A stretch of DNA of 64,000 nt, taken from assembly GCF_008831305.1 (NCBI RefSeq), contig NZ_ML708610.1, forward strand, positions 248,001 to 312,000, given 5' to 3'. Position numbers and translations under genes: made by a program. How positions within the stretch are numbered: position 1 is the stretch's first letter; the number at the start of each line of letters is the position of its first letter. The notes below the pieces were generated by a model. That model saw only the letters and a list, made by a program, of their open reading frames with translations, was not told where the DNA came from and did no database searches. Of the stretch, positions 37,228 through 46,553 are shown in pieces. This stretch comes from Kocuria coralli (GTDB taxonomy: Bacteria; Actinomycetota; Actinomycetes; Actinomycetales; Micrococcaceae).

Positions 37228-38727
37228 ATGGCGTTTCGGCAGCCGGCGGGCAGTGGTGGCTCCCCGCAGGAGACCCGCGCTGCCCACGCGGAACAGCCGG
37301 ACGAAGCGCCCGAGGGGCTGGCGGCCGGGACCGAGCGGACCACCGCTGCGGCCACCGGGGAGCAGCAGGCCGTCCCGGCCGACGATTCCTCGTCCCCGCA
37401 GCGGCCCGGGGACCGGAGCAGCCTCAGCGAGATGCTGTTCCGCGACTACAGGCGCCTGCAACGACTGGTCGGCCGCTCGTATCTAGCGCTGACCCTCCTG
37501 GTGCGGCTGCCGAGCGTGATCATGCCCCTGAGCGTGCTGGTCTATGTCTCGGCCGCCTCCGGTTCGGGGTGGTGGGGTTCGCTGTGCGCCGGGGCCATCT
37601 ACCTGGGCCACGCGATCTCCACGGGTATCACGGGCCTCTACGCACCGTGGAAGCACTACCAGTGGGGCATCCTGATCCAGACGGTCCTCCAGGTCGCCGC
37701 CGTGCTGTGGCTGGTCCGCAGTCTCGTGGACCAGGCTCAGGACCCCTCGGGCCCCTGGCCCTGGTACCTGTGCCTCCTGGTCGGGGCGGCATCGCCCCAG
37801 CTCGGCATCGCCACCCGCATCCGGTGGCCTTCGATCCTCTACTTCCACCGGGACCAGTCGCTGTCAGCGGTCGCCATGCGCCACGAGGCGGTCATGGACG
37901 CCCTGGCCATGGTCGTGGGCGCACTGGTGGCCGGGGTGGTGGCCGTGGCGGCCGGCTCGCTCGTCGGGATCATGGCCGGTTCGGGCCTGCTGGTCCTCTG
38001 CACCGCCATGCTGCTGTTCCACCCGACGTCGGGGCTTCCCGTCTGGGGCACGGCGCTGTGGGTGCGCAGCAAGAAGCACCTGAACAGGGCGGAACTCCGG
38101 CGCCGCCGCGCACGGCGGTTCGTCCGGTTCCTCCCCGTCCTGGGAGGGGGCTGGCTGGGTCTCCTGTGGGGCTCCGTGCAGATCGGGCTGGTGTACTTCG
38201 CCGCCAGCATCGACGTGATCGAGAGCATCGGTGCGCAATTCGCGGCTCTCGGCCTGCTGTCGGCGATCTCCGCGGTGATCACCGCGGGATTCGGCGTGAA
38301 ACGGCCGTGGAACCTGTGGGTCTTCTGCGCCGCAGCCAGCGTCCTGGCCACCATGCTCATGTCCGTGCCGGCGGGACCGTTCAGCATGCTGCTGGTCCTG
38401 GCTGTCATCGGTGCCGCAACCGGGCCTACGCTGGTAGCTGTCTTCGGGATCGTGCCGATCATCAGCCCCCGCCGGTTCATCACGGGGCTGAGCGCGACCA
38501 CCTATGTCCTGATCCAGGTCGGCATGGCCCTGGGGCTGGTCATCGCCGCCGGCCTGGGCAACTTCGGGGGCTACCAGACGGTCGCGCTGCTGCCGGTGGT
38601 GGCCTCCACCCTCCTGCTCGCCACCGCGTTCCTGTTCATCGACCGCCGTCGTCGTGTGGCCATGGACATGCCTGTCAGTGCACGTCGCCGGGCGGCGTTC
38701 TCCGGAAGGGTCGTATCGGGCGACTGA
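37228..38727 (+). CDS. Major facilitator superfamily-like permease
   Basis: Membrane protein of 499 residues: a polar N-terminus of about 75 residues, then about 12 hydrophobic segments (for example SVIMPLSVLVYVSAASG, LVVGALVAGVVAVAAGSLVG, ILVLAVIGAATGPTLVAVFG-like segments) with a basic central loop (LNRAELRRRRARRFVRF). It resembles MFS transporters of unknown substrate. ATG at 37228 follows GAGGAGG; earlier in-frame starts lack a ribosome-binding site. No regulator or enzyme nearby points to the substrate. Confidence 0.8.
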   Translation: MAFRQPAGSGGSPQETRAAHAEQPDEAPEGLAAGTERTTAAATGEQQAVPADDSSSPQRPGDRSSLSEMLFRDYRRLQRLVGRSYLALTLLVRLPSVIMPLSVLVYVSAASGSGWWGSLCAGAIYLGHAISTGITGLYAPWKHYQWGILIQTVLQVAAVLWLVRSLVDQAQDPSGPWPWYLCLLVGAASPQLGIATRIRWPSILYFHRDQSLSAVAMRHEAVMDALAMVVGALVAGVVAVAAGSLVGIMAGSGLLVLCTAMLLFHPTSGLPVWGTALWVRSKKHLNRAELRRRRARRFVRFLPVLGGGWLGLLWGSVQIGLVYFAASIDVIESIGAQFAALGLLSAISAVITAGFGVKRPWNLWVFCAAASVLATMLMSVPAGPFSMLLVLAVIGAATGPTLVAVFGIVPIISPRRFITGLSATTYVLIQVGMALGLVIAAGLGNFGGYQTVALLPVVASTLLLATAFLFIDRRRRVAMDMPVSARRRAAFSGRVVSGD

Positions 38728-38766
38728 GCCCCGCACGACCCTCCCGGATCGGGCCGGGGCGCTGAC

Positions 38767-38788
38767 CCGCGGTGCCGGGGCACCGCGG
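38767..38788 (+). terminator. Bidirectional terminator between the permease and the MBL gene
   Basis: Perfect 10-bp arms CCGCGGTGCC/GGCACCGCGG around GG, in the 79-bp gap between convergent genes. No U-run. Confidence 0.55.
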
Positions 38789-38806
38789 ATCGGCGCCGCC
38801 GGACAC

Positions 38807-39469
38807 TCAATGGCCGCGGGCCAGCCACTCCTCGACATCGCCGGCCTCGGCGCCGATCAGGGTGGAATCGCCATGGCCGGTGAGCACCACCGTCTCCTGG
38901 GGGAGGGGCAGGAGGCGCTCGCGGATCGAGTCCACGATGGTCGGGAAGTCCGAGTACGAGCGCCCGGTGGCTCCGGGCCCTCCCTGGAACAGGGTGTCCC
39001 CGGAGAACACGACCCCCAGCTCGGGGCTGTACAGGCATACCGACCCGGGGGAATGACCGGGCGTGCTCAGCACCGTCAGGGTGATACCCCCGAGCTCGAA
39101 GACATCGCCGTCCGCCAGCCCGTGGTCCGGCGCCGTGTCCGGGTGGACCGCGTCCCAGAGCATCCGGTCGGAGGGGTTCAGATGGGTCTGCCCGCCGATG
39201 AGCCGGGCCGTGTCCAGCGCGGCCCGGATGTGGTCGTCGTGCCCGTGGGTGAGCAGGATCCTCTTGACGGTCCTGCCGTCCACGGCCTCGGCGACCGCTT
39301 GCGGGTCGTGAGCCGGGTCGATCACGAAGCACTCGTCGTCGTCGCCGACGATCCAGACGTTGTTGTCGACCTCCCAGGTCCCCCCGTCCAGGGAGAAGGT
39401 GCCGCTCGTCACGCAGTTCTCGACGCGGACCCGGCCATCGGCGGAGGTGGTCACTTCAATGGTGGTCAT
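38807..39469 (-). CDS. MBL-fold hydrolase of the formaldehyde detoxification operon
   Basis: Glyoxalase II-like metallo-beta-lactamase-fold protein of 220 residues. Metal motif LTHGHDDHIRAALD, then TPGHSPGSVCLY, FSGDTLFQGGPGATGRS and TGHGDSTLIG. It starts 11 nt after the stop of the mycothiol-dependent formaldehyde dehydrogenase, the same pairing as Rv2259-Rv2260 in M. tuberculosis. I infer that it hydrolyses S-formylmycothiol, the dehydrogenase product, which would complete the pathway; biochemical proof for this family is limited as far as I know. A much longer frame runs upstream but overlaps mscR. Confidence 0.88.
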   Translation of the reverse strand: MTTIEVTTSADGRVRVENCVTSGTFSLDGGTWEVDNNVWIVGDDDECFVIDPAHDPQAVAEAVDGRTVKRILLTHGHDDHIRAALDTARLIGGQTHLNPSDRMLWDAVHPDTAPDHGLADGDVFELGGITLTVLSTPGHSPGSVCLYSPELGVVFSGDTLFQGGPGATGRSYSDFPTIVDSIRERLLPLPQETVVLTGHGDSTLIGAEAGDVEEWLARGH

Positions 39470-39480
39470 GGGCTGGCCTC

Positions 39481-40605
39481 CTAGACGGCGGTGCGGGCGG
39501 AGTTCTTCAAGGCGTCCATCTCGACGACCGATCGCAGCACGCGCCCCTCGCGCATCTTCGCGAAGGCCGGCTCGACGTCGCCCAGGGCGATGCGCTCGGA
39601 GACGAAGCCGTCCAGGTCCAGGTTCCCCAGACGGTAGTGGTCGACGAACATGGGGAAGTCCCGGGCGGGCAGGCAGTCGCCGTACCAGGCGGACTTGATG
39701 GAGCCTCCGCGTCCGAAGACCTGGTCCAGGGGAGCCTCCCAGACGGTGCCGGGATCGGGCACGCCCACCAGCACCATCCGGCCGGCGAGGTCGCGGGCCT
39801 CGAAGGCCTGCTGGAAGGTCTTGGCGATTCCCACGGCATCCACCACCAGGTCGGCGCCGTTGCCGCCGGTCAGTTCCTGGATGGCGAGCACGGGATCCTG
39901 CCGGCCCGAGTTGATCAGATGCGTCGCCCCGAACCGCCGGGCGGTCTCGAGCTTCTCGTCGTCGAGGTCCACGGCGATGATCCTGGTGGCCCCGCCGAGC
40001 CGGGCTCCGGCGACGGCCGCCGTGCCCACGCCACCGCAGCCGATCACGGCCACGGACTCGCCCCGCTTGACGGCCCCCGTGTTCAGCACGGCGCCCAGAC
40101 CTGCGGTGATGCCGCAGCCCAGCAGGCCGACGGCGGCGAACTGCTCCGGCTCCAGCTCGCCCTCGATCTTGGTGCACTGCCCGGCTGCCACCAGGGTCTT
40201 CTCCGCGAAGGCGCCGATACCCAGGGCCGCGGTCAGCTCGGTGCCGTCCGTCAGCGTCATCTTCTGGGTGGCGTTGTGCGTGGCGAAGCAGTACCAGGGC
40301 TCTCCGCGGCGGCAGGCACGGCACTCGCCGCACACGGCGCGCCAGTTGAGGATCACATGATCGCCCACTTGGACCTCGGTGACCCCCTCGCCGATCGCCG
40401 AGACCACGCCCGCGGCCTCGTGGCCCAGCAGGAACGGGAAGTCGTCCGAGACTCCGCCGACCTGATAGTGATGGTCGGTCTGGCACACCCCGCAGGTCAG
40501 GATGTCCACGAGCGCCTCTCCGGGCCCCGGATCCGGCACGAGGATCGTCTCGACGACGGCTGGTTCGTCCCTGGCCTTGACGACGACGGCCTGGACCTCA
40601 TGCAT
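39481..40605 (-). CDS. mscR: S-(hydroxymethyl)mycothiol dehydrogenase
   Basis: Zinc alcohol dehydrogenase that oxidises the formaldehyde-mycothiol adduct with NAD+. It has 374 residues; catalytic zinc ligands Cys41 (CGVCQTDHH) and His62 (GHEAAG), structural zinc cysteines at 92, 95, 98 and 106, and the NAD fold at [18 protein letters not shown]. Family-specific stretches ([28 protein letters not shown]) match actinobacterial mycothiol-dependent enzymes. The ATG at 40605 follows GGGAG; the upstream extension of the frame lacks support. Presence implies mycothiol as the low-molecular-weight thiol. Confidence 0.93.
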   Translation of the reverse strand: MHEVQAVVVKARDEPAVVETILVPDPGPGEALVDILTCGVCQTDHHYQVGGVSDDFPFLLGHEAAGVVSAIGEGVTEVQVGDHVILNWRAVCGECRACRRGEPWYCFATHNATQKMTLTDGTELTAALGIGAFAEKTLVAAGQCTKIEGELEPEQFAAVGLLGCGITAGLGAVLNTGAVKRGESVAVIGCGGVGTAAVAGARLGGATRIIAVDLDDEKLETARRFGATHLINSGRQDPVLAIQELTGGNGADLVVDAVGIAKTFQQAFEARDLAGRMVLVGVPDPGTVWEAPLDQVFGRGGSIKSAWYGDCLPARDFPMFVDHYRLGNLDLDGFVSERIALGDVEPAFAKMREGRVLRSVVEMDALKNSARTAV

Positions 40606-40694
40606 GGTTGTGCTCCCATCGGTGGATTGTCTCTGCGGCTTGTCGCTTTCCACGAGGAACCCGCGGAAAGAACGGTAAAACAAGGGAAAAGAGC

Positions 40695-40743
40695 GGGGTG
40701 CGGCATCGCGGAGGACTGAGAGTCTTCTGCAATGCCGCCCCCC
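40695..40743 (-). terminator. Terminator of yihY
   Basis: Long imperfect hairpin (arms of about 22 nt, top loop near 40718) 35 nt after the yihY stop on the minus strand, followed on that strand by a T-rich tract (GCTCTTTTCCCTTGTTTT). One of the few U-tailed terminators in the window. Confidence 0.75.
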
Positions 40744-40777
40744 GATTCTAGAGAAGGACGCCGGTGGCCCAAGGCCT

Positions 40778-41947
40778 TCAGCGTGTTTGCGTGCGCTGCC
40801 TTTCCAGGAGCTCCTTCGCCTCGGCATCGAAATTCGAGACGTCGGCGCGTCCGTTGGAGCCGTTGTCCTTGCCGTTGCTGCTGTAGTCCACGTTCTCATG
40901 GGCCAGCCGTACCTTGCGACCCTCCTCGACCAGCTTCTCGTGCTTCTCGAGGGCCTTGGTCACGGCCTTCACGTCGCGGGGCGGCAGGTGGAGCATCTCC
41001 TCGGACGGGATCCCCGCATCGAGCTCCCGCCCGCGCTGGATCTCCGCGTCGATCTCCGCGCCGATGAGCAGGACGTTGTTGAAGATCCAGATGCCCAGCA
41101 GGCCCAGGATCACACCGCCGATGACCCCGTAGGTGGAGGTCTGGGAGGCGAACTGGGTGGCGTAGACGGAGAAGGCCGCGGCGGCCACGATCATCCCGAC
41201 GATGGCGAAGACGGCACCGGGGGAGACCCACCTGAACTTGGGCTGCTTGATATTCGGCGTGAGGTGGTAGAGCACGGCCACCAGCAGCACCAGGAGGAAC
41301 AGGATGACGGGCCATTTCGCGATGTTCCAGACCATCACGGTGGTCTCGCCCAGGCCGATCAGATCACCCAGCGTGCGTGCTACGCCGCCGGAGAGCAGGA
41401 TCATCAGGAAGATCAGCACCACCGTGACGACCACGACCAGGGTCACGGCGAGCATCGTGGCCTTCAGCTTGATGAAGCTGCGACCCTCCGAGATGTCGTA
41501 GACCCGGTTCGTTGCGCGGGAGAAGGCGCCCACGTAGCCCGAGGCGGTCCATAGCCCCGAACCCACACCGATGATCAGCGCGACCACGCCGGCGCCGGTC
41601 GACCCGGCGAGGTTGGCGATGGTGGGTTCCAGCAGCGTGTTGAGCTCCTCCGGGACGCGGCCGTCCAGGAAGTTCGTGATGGCGTCCGTGGTCTGCTGGC
41701 CCTGGCCGAACACGCCCAGGAGGGAGACCACGGCGAGCAGTCCGGGGAAGACCGACAGGACCGTGAAGTAGGTCAGCGAGGCCGCCAGATCGGTGCAGCC
41801 GTCCTCCGTGAACTCGGCCAGCGCGCGTTTGAACACGTACTTCCAGGATCTCTTGGAGACCTGAGTGGGATTGTCCGGTTTCGAGTCGTGCTCGGGGGCG
41901 GGCGCTTCAGCCCGCTCCAGGGTTTCACGGAGGGTGTTCTTGGACAC
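40778..41947 (-). CDS. YihY/virulence factor BrkB family membrane protein
   Basis: Inner-membrane protein of 389 residues with about six membrane helices and family stretches [42 protein letters not shown] and [26 protein letters not shown]. The C-terminal 70 residues are charged and polar with an Asn/Gly-rich segment. Family function is not settled (envelope or transport roles proposed). The GTG at 41947 follows AAAAGGAG by 5 nt. A 32-bp palindrome lies about 90 nt upstream, between it and a MarR gene on the same strand. Confidence 0.88.
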   Translation of the reverse strand: MSKNTLRETLERAEAPAPEHDSKPDNPTQVSKRSWKYVFKRALAEFTEDGCTDLAASLTYFTVLSVFPGLLAVVSLLGVFGQGQQTTDAITNFLDGRVPEELNTLLEPTIANLAGSTGAGVVALIIGVGSGLWTASGYVGAFSRATNRVYDISEGRSFIKLKATMLAVTLVVVVTVVLIFLMILLSGGVARTLGDLIGLGETTVMVWNIAKWPVILFLLVLLVAVLYHLTPNIKQPKFRWVSPGAVFAIVGMIVAAAAFSVYATQFASQTSTYGVIGGVILGLLGIWIFNNVLLIGAEIDAEIQRGRELDAGIPSEEMLHLPPRDVKAVTKALEKHEKLVEEGRKVRLAHENVDYSSNGKDNGSNGRADVSNFDAEAKELLERQRTQTR

Positions 41948-41995
41948 GGGAACTCCTTTTCTACGTGGGCGGACTCTCGGAAGCCAGGGAGTCCG

Positions 41996-42001
41996 AGGCT
42001 A
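41996..42001 (-). promoter_or_regulatory. Candidate -10 box for yihY
   Basis: TAGCCT on the minus strand about 50 nt before the GTG of yihY, with only a weak TTCAGC 19 nt further upstream. It lies downstream of the 42035-42066 palindrome. Confidence 0.35.
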
Positions 42002-42034
42002 CGCGACCTCAGCCAAAGCCGCTGAACATGCAAC

Positions 42035-42066
42035 AAGCTTCTCATCAGTGTACTGATGAGAAGCTT
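42035..42066. promoter_or_regulatory. 32-bp palindrome, candidate MarR operator
   Basis: Perfect 15-bp arms (AAGCTTCTCATCAGT and its complement) around a 2-bp centre. It lies between the marR stop (42152) and the yihY promoter region, in DNA clearly more AT-rich than the surroundings. As a dyad it fits a dimeric regulator such as the adjacent MarR protein; as RNA it could be a strong hairpin ending marR, but no U-run follows on the minus strand. Operator is favoured, not proven. Confidence 0.6.
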
Positions 42067-42151
42067 CTTCGTGCGCTATGCGGAGCCGGGCGGCCCGGTG
42101 CCCGTAGGAGGATCCGTGTACTGGATCCGTCGGCCGGCCCGGCCGACGGGA

Positions 42152-42613
42152 CTAGTCCCTCAAGCTCTGGCGAAGCCGATCGGAGAGCCGGGTCAGGATT
42201 CGAAGTTCCTCGGTATCCAGGCCGTTGGCCATGAGCTCGTGCACGTGGCGGTCGAAATGCTCGGCGATGCGCTCCTGGAGGTCGAGTCCGTCCTCCGTGA
42301 GACGGATCCGCAGGCCGCGGAGGTCCTGAGGGTCCTGCCAGCGGTGGACCAGGCCCTTGGACTCGAGGCGCTCGAGCATGCGGGAGAGGCTCGACTGGGT
42401 GAGCAGAACGTATTCGTTGAGCTCGTTGAGGCGGATCCCGCGATCATCCGCCCGCGAGAGGTTGAACAGCACGTCGTACTCGCGCATGGAAAGGTCCGCG
42501 AACTCTTCCCGACGCTGCAAGCGGCGCATGACCGTGACCTGCGCACGGTATAACGCTTCCCACGCTGCCGTTGAGGTTCCGACAGGGTCATTAATGGATT
42601 CTCTGGTGGGCAC
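42152..42613 (-). CDS. MarR family transcriptional regulator
   Basis: Winged-helix DNA-binding protein of 153 residues. The helix-turn-helix is around LNELNEYVLLTQSSLSRMLE, followed by the wing RWQDPQDLRGLRIRLTEDG. The GTG at 42613 is chosen because a TACTAT box ends 6 nt upstream and the N-terminus fits the family; the open frame to 42781 has no ribosome-binding site. No cysteine is present in the chosen protein, so thiol oxidation is not its signal. Likely target: itself and yihY through the palindrome at 42035-42066. Confidence 0.88.
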   Translation of the reverse strand: MPTRESINDPVGTSTAAWEALYRAQVTVMRRLQRREEFADLSMREYDVLFNLSRADDRGIRLNELNEYVLLTQSSLSRMLERLESKGLVHRWQDPQDLRGLRIRLTEDGLDLQERIAEHFDRHVHELMANGLDTEELRILTRLSDRLRQSLRD

Positions 42614-42619
42614 GGAGCA

Positions 42620-42625
42620 ATAGTA
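42620..42625 (-). promoter_or_regulatory. -10 box of a predicted leaderless promoter (marR near 42.6 kb)
   Basis: TACTAT on the minus strand with a 6-nt spacer to the GTG at 42613. Confidence 0.5.
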
Positions 42626-42757
42626 AGCGATGGAATTCCGATTAATCGGGCGCGCTCGTCCGCTAATGTGGGGCGGTCTTATTGAAATAGCATGCATTAA
42701 GCGAAGGTTGTGGCTGCCACCTGGGCTTTTAGTCCGATGCCCAGCCCGTGCCGGATG

Positions 42758-42780
42758 TTGACGTGTCAGTTGACATGTCA
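42758..42780. repeat. Tandem 11-bp direct repeat, each unit dyad-symmetric
   Basis: TTGACGTGTCA at 42758-42768 and TTGACATGTCA at 42770-42780, separated by 1 bp. The second contains the perfect palindrome TGACATGTCA. Upstream of marR; could be a regulator-binding site, but no regulator can be assigned. Confidence 0.45.
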
Positions 42781-42874
42781 TCCCCGTGTCGGCCCCGGGC
42801 TGCCCTGGACGGTCCGCGCCCGTCCAGGGGCCTCAGCCGGGCCGCACCGCATGCTGAAGGGGCTTTTTGCCGGA

Positions 42875-42912
42875 TCGAACGCCGGCGCGCGAATCGGCGC
42901 ACCGGCGTTCGA
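42875..42912 (-). terminator. Probable terminator of mqo
   Basis: Arms 42875-42890 and 42897-42912 pair over 16 positions with one mismatch and a 6-nt loop, 70 nt after the mqo stop on the minus strand. No U-run. Confidence 0.55.
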
Positions 42913-42981
42913 CATGGCCTCACCGGTCGGGGACCGGGCGAAGCAGACGGCGGGAGAGGGGACGGTGCGAACCGTCCCGGA

Positions 42982-44466
42982 TCACTGGATACCGAGGACT
43001 CCGGCAGTGTGATTCATGATCTCGTCTGCGAGCCGGGGATCGGAGTCGAGCGTGCGGCCGTAGGCCGGAATCAGTTCCGTGAGCCGCCCCTGCCAGGAGT
43101 CGTGGCGGTTGGGGAAGCACTGCTTCAGGAGATCCAGCATGATCGGCACGGCGGTGGAGGCGCCGGGGGAGGCCCCCAGCAGGCCGGCGATGGAGCCGTC
43201 CCCGGCGGTGATCAGCTCGGTGCCGAACTGCAGCACTCCGCCCTTCTCCTTGTCCTTGCGCATCACCTGGACGCGCTGACCGGCGTGGACGAGTTCCCAC
43301 TCGTCGCCGTCGGCGGTGGGGTAGTACTCCTGAAGCGCCTCGACGCGCTGGGTCTTGTTCTTCAGGAGCTCGGAGATCAGGTACTTGACCAGGTCGAGGT
43401 TGGCCAGGCCGGCTCGCGTCATGGGGTAGAGGTTGTCCGTCCGCACCGAGCGAGGAAGGTCGAGCAGTGAGCCCTGCTTCAGGAAGTTGGGCTTGAACCC
43501 GCCGTAAGGGCCGAACAGCAGGGACTTCTTGCCGTTCTCGTAACGGGTGTCGAGGTGCGGAACCGACATGGGCGGGGCGCCGACCGAGGCCTGGCCGTAC
43601 ACCTTGGCGTTGTGCTGCTCGGCGATCTCGGGCCTGGTGTTGCGCAGCCACATGCCGGAGACCGGGAAACCGCCGAAGCCCTTGATCTCCCGGATGCCGG
43701 ACTTCTGCAGCAGCGGCAGCGCGCCGCCGCCCGCGCCCACGAAGACGAACTTGGCGCGGATCTCGCGGGTGTCCTCCGAGTTGAGACGATTCCTGGTGCT
43801 CACCACCCACGATCCGTCGGACTGCTTGGTCAGGCCGGTCACCTGTGTTCCGGTGCGGATCTGCGCGCCGTTGGCGGCCATGTGATCCACGAGCTGGCGG
43901 GTCAGCGCGCCGAAGTTGACGTCGGTGCCCTCGGGGGCGAACGTCGCGGCGACGGCTCCTGCACCCCGGCCGCGCATGGTCAGGGGCGCCCACTGGGCCA
44001 GCTGGTCCCGATCCTCCGAGTACTCCATCCGTTCGAACAGCTTGTGCTGCTTGAAGGCCTCGTGACGGGCTTTGAGGTACCGCACGTGGGCGTCGTTGAA
44101 GACCATGGAGATGTGGGGCACCGGGTTGATGAAGTCCGAGGCCCGGCCCAGCTTGCCCTCCGAGACCATCGTGGCCCAGAGCTGCCGGGAGGTCTGGAAC
44201 TGCTCGTTGATCTTCACGGCCTTGGCGGTCCCCACGGTGCCGTCCGGGTTCTGCGGGGCGTAGTTCAGCTCGCACAGGGCGGAGTGGCCGGTTCCCGCGT
44301 TGTTCCAGACGCTCGAGCTCTCCTTGCCGATACCGTCGAGGCGCTCGGCCAGGACGATGTTCCAGGTGGGCTCGAGCTCCGTGAGCAGGGCGCCCAGAGT
44401 GGCGGACATGATGCCACCACCCACCAGGAGCACGTCCGTGGTTTCGGTGGTCGTCGCTTGGGTCAC
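42982..44466 (-). CDS. mqo: Malate:quinone oxidoreductase
   Basis: FAD-dependent, membrane-associated oxidation of malate to oxaloacetate with electrons passed to the quinone pool. It has 494 residues: dinucleotide motif [37 protein letters not shown], and the C-terminal [18 protein letters not shown]. The GTG at 44466 follows GACGGGAGA. A TAACCT box at 44531-44536 would give a leader of about 58 nt. An open upstream extension is noncoding. Confidence 0.96.
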   Translation of the reverse strand: MTQATTTETTDVLLVGGGIMSATLGALLTELEPTWNIVLAERLDGIGKESSSVWNNAGTGHSALCELNYAPQNPDGTVGTAKAVKINEQFQTSRQLWATMVSEGKLGRASDFINPVPHISMVFNDAHVRYLKARHEAFKQHKLFERMEYSEDRDQLAQWAPLTMRGRGAGAVAATFAPEGTDVNFGALTRQLVDHMAANGAQIRTGTQVTGLTKQSDGSWVVSTRNRLNSEDTREIRAKFVFVGAGGGALPLLQKSGIREIKGFGGFPVSGMWLRNTRPEIAEQHNAKVYGQASVGAPPMSVPHLDTRYENGKKSLLFGPYGGFKPNFLKQGSLLDLPRSVRTDNLYPMTRAGLANLDLVKYLISELLKNKTQRVEALQEYYPTADGDEWELVHAGQRVQVMRKDKEKGGVLQFGTELITAGDGSIAGLLGASPGASTAVPIMLDLLKQCFPNRHDSWQGRLTELIPAYGRTLDSDPRLADEIMNHTAGVLGIQ

Positions 44467-44530
44467 TGTGTGGTCTCCCGTCGGGTTGGAACAGGGTGCA
44501 GCAGGCAGCGCCCTGCGGACAGTCGTCTCC

Positions 44531-44536
44531 AGGTTA
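44531..44536 (-). promoter_or_regulatory. Candidate -10 box for mqo
   Basis: TAACCT on the minus strand, about 65 nt before the mqo GTG; the leader carries the Shine-Dalgarno. Confidence 0.4.
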
Positions 44537-44578
44537 GTCCCCGGGAGCCGTGGCCCGCACACCGGAGCCGCGGGCCCG

Positions 44579-44636
44579 CCGAAACCGGAATCCGGTCGGC
44601 CATGGACGCTGATGGCCGACCGGACTCCGGGTTCGG
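44579..44636 (-). terminator. Terminator after the solute-binding protein gene
   Basis: Arms 44579-44603 and 44612-44636 pair at 23 of 25 positions with an 8-nt loop, 6 nt after the stop of the gene on the minus strand. Very stable. Confidence 0.7.
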
Positions 44637-44642
44637 TGAAGG

Positions 44643-46262
44643 CTAGTCGCCGTTGAGCTGCAGGGCGTTGAACTCCTCGAACCCGGTGGAGCTCAAGGGG
44701 AACGAGGCGGTCCGGTCGTCCACGGCCACCCCGCTGGTGGGAAAGGCCAGCGGCAAGGCGGCCTTCTCCTGCGTGACCCGGCGGTTGACCCGGCGGTAGA
44801 GCTCCTGACGCTCCTCGCCGTCGGGCTCCGCCGCGGCCTGGTCCACCAGGGAGCGCAGTGCTTCCGATCGCAGGCCGAGTTCCGGCGTCGGAGCGCTGAA
44901 GAGCGTGGCCATGAAGTAGTCGGGGTCCCTGAAGCCGCCGTTGATGCCGGAGAGGAAGAGGTCGTGGTCCTCGGACCTGGTGCGCAGGGTCTCCGCGTAG
45001 ATGCTCCACGGCACGGGCACGGGCGTGATCTGGAAACCCGTCCGGGTCAGGAGCGCCGAGAGCTCCGCGAAGAGCTGTTCGGGCTCCAGCCCCCACTGCC
45101 GCGAGGCGCCGGTGGGATACAGGAACCGCAAAGGGGCGTCCTCGTAGGCGGAGCCGGCGAGCAGCTCCCTGGCCCGCTGGGGGTTGTAGCCGGGGTAGCC
45201 CACGTCGTTGCCGGGAACGTTGAACCTGGCGGGCAGGAACTCCTGGGCGGTGTTCGTGCCTTCCGGATAGTGGTCCCGCACGATGGCCTGCCGGTCCACC
45301 GAGGCCATCAGCGCTTCGCGGAGGTTGATGTCGGTCAGCGGACCGGAATCGCCGTGGATCCCCAGGTAGGCCACGGAGTAAGGATCGCGCTGCAGCACCT
45401 GGACGCCCTCGCGTGCCAGGGGGGCGAAAGCGCTCAGCCCCACGAGGTCATAGCCGTCCACCCTGCCCGTCCGCAACGCCACGTATCGCAGCTCGGTGTC
45501 GGGAATGGCCACGAACTCCAGGGTCCCGACCGGTCCCAGCTCACCCCAGTAGGTGTCGGAGGCCTCGAGGACTACCGACTGGCCCGGCCGCTGGCCGGTG
45601 CCCTCCTCGAGGCCGGCCTGCACCTTGAAGGCCCCCGTGCCCACGGGAGAGGTGCCGACGGTACGTGCCCCGATGGAGGACGGCGCCGCCATCCCGAACG
45701 CCGGATGGGTCAGGGCCTTCGGCAGGGCGGGATAGGGACGGGTCAGGAGGAGCCGGATGGTGTGCGCATCCACTGCCTCGCAGCCCTGGTAGATCGAGCC
45801 CTGCGGAGTCCCGCGCCGGAAGACGGCATCGAACAGGCTGTGCTGCCCGCTGGAGGTGTCCCGGACCGAGGCCGCCGCCCAGCGGTTGAGGTTGCGCACG
45901 ACCGCCTCGGCGTCGAAGGACGAGCCGTCGTGGAACACGACGTCGGTGCGCAGCGCGAAGTCCCAGCTCAGCCCGTCCTCGGATGCCTGCCACTCCGTGG
46001 CCAGGGACGGAATGGGGTCCCCGGTCATGGGGTCGGGTGCGACCAGCCCGTCCAGGATCTGCCGGGCCATCCGGTTGGTCTCCAGATTGTCGGTCAGCGA
46101 CGGATCCAGGGTGGGTGCGGTCGCGGCGTTGGCGAAGATGTAGTGCGCCGTGGGGAGGTCCTGGGTCTTCGGCCTCGAGGTGGACTCCTCACGGGAGCAG
46201 CCTGCGAGGACCGCCGCGCCGGCTCCGGCCAGGAAGATGCGCCGAGAGTACTTCAGGGCCAT
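44643..46262 (-). CDS. Family 5 extracellular solute-binding lipoprotein, Tat-type signal
   Basis: Peptide/opine/nickel-type solute-binding protein of 539 residues. The N-terminus [22 protein letters not shown] has a twin-arginine motif (SRRIFLAG) and a lipobox LAGC, so it is predicted to be exported folded and anchored by lipid. The mature part has family features ([36 protein letters not shown]). No permease or ATPase genes are next to it, so it is an orphan component here. ATG at 46262 follows GAGAGGAGA. A tRNA-Leu gene lies 120 nt upstream on the same strand. Confidence 0.9.
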   Translation of the reverse strand: MALKYSRRIFLAGAGAAVLAGCSREESTSRPKTQDLPTAHYIFANAATAPTLDPSLTDNLETNRMARQILDGLVAPDPMTGDPIPSLATEWQASEDGLSWDFALRTDVVFHDGSSFDAEAVVRNLNRWAAASVRDTSSGQHSLFDAVFRRGTPQGSIYQGCEAVDAHTIRLLLTRPYPALPKALTHPAFGMAAPSSIGARTVGTSPVGTGAFKVQAGLEEGTGQRPGQSVVLEASDTYWGELGPVGTLEFVAIPDTELRYVALRTGRVDGYDLVGLSAFAPLAREGVQVLQRDPYSVAYLGIHGDSGPLTDINLREALMASVDRQAIVRDHYPEGTNTAQEFLPARFNVPGNDVGYPGYNPQRARELLAGSAYEDAPLRFLYPTGASRQWGLEPEQLFAELSALLTRTGFQITPVPVPWSIYAETLRTRSEDHDLFLSGINGGFRDPDYFMATLFSAPTPELGLRSEALRSLVDQAAAEPDGEERQELYRRVNRRVTQEKAALPLAFPTSGVAVDDRTASFPLSSTGFEEFNALQLNGD

Positions 46263-46382
46263 GCGTTCTCCTCTCCCGACGGCTCTCGCTGGGCGGGGCC
46301 GAAGGAGCCCGCTGGCGTGCGGCTGCACGTGGATCCGTTCCGCTACGCGTAAGCCATCCAGTGCCTAGTCGTGTGACGGCGA

Positions 46383-46465
46383 TGGTGCGCGAGGCGGGAC
46401 TTGAACCCGCACGCCGAAGCACAGGAACCTAAATCCTGCGTGTCTGCCAATTCCACCACTCGCGC
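46383..46465 (-). tRNA. tRNA-Leu (anticodon TAG)
   Basis: Acceptor stem GCGCGAG/CTCGCGC, long variable arm as in class II tRNAs, T-loop GTTCAAGTC and encoded CCA at 46383-46385. Anticodon arm CAGGA-TTTAGGT-TCCTG gives TAG, reading CUA. Confidence 0.95.
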
Positions 46466-46553
46466 GCTGCCCGGCTGATCACCACAGGGTGTTTCCTCCT
46501 GGGTATTCATGGAACGGGACCGGTCGATTGTACCGAGAACTTCCGGGTCGCCC

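Larger units (their letters stand above)
42614..42981. other. 368-bp noncoding stretch between marR and mqo
   Basis: No convincing gene. It holds the marR -10 box, an AT-rich patch near 42620-42710, an 11-bp direct repeat at 42758-42780 and a hairpin at 42875-42912. The remainder shows nothing I can name. Confidence 0.6.

Noticed and set aside
39470-40486. Long N-terminal extension of the MBL hydrolase
   Set aside because: It lies inside mscR in another frame, is Arg/Gly-rich, and the ATG at 39469 gives a normal 220-residue protein.
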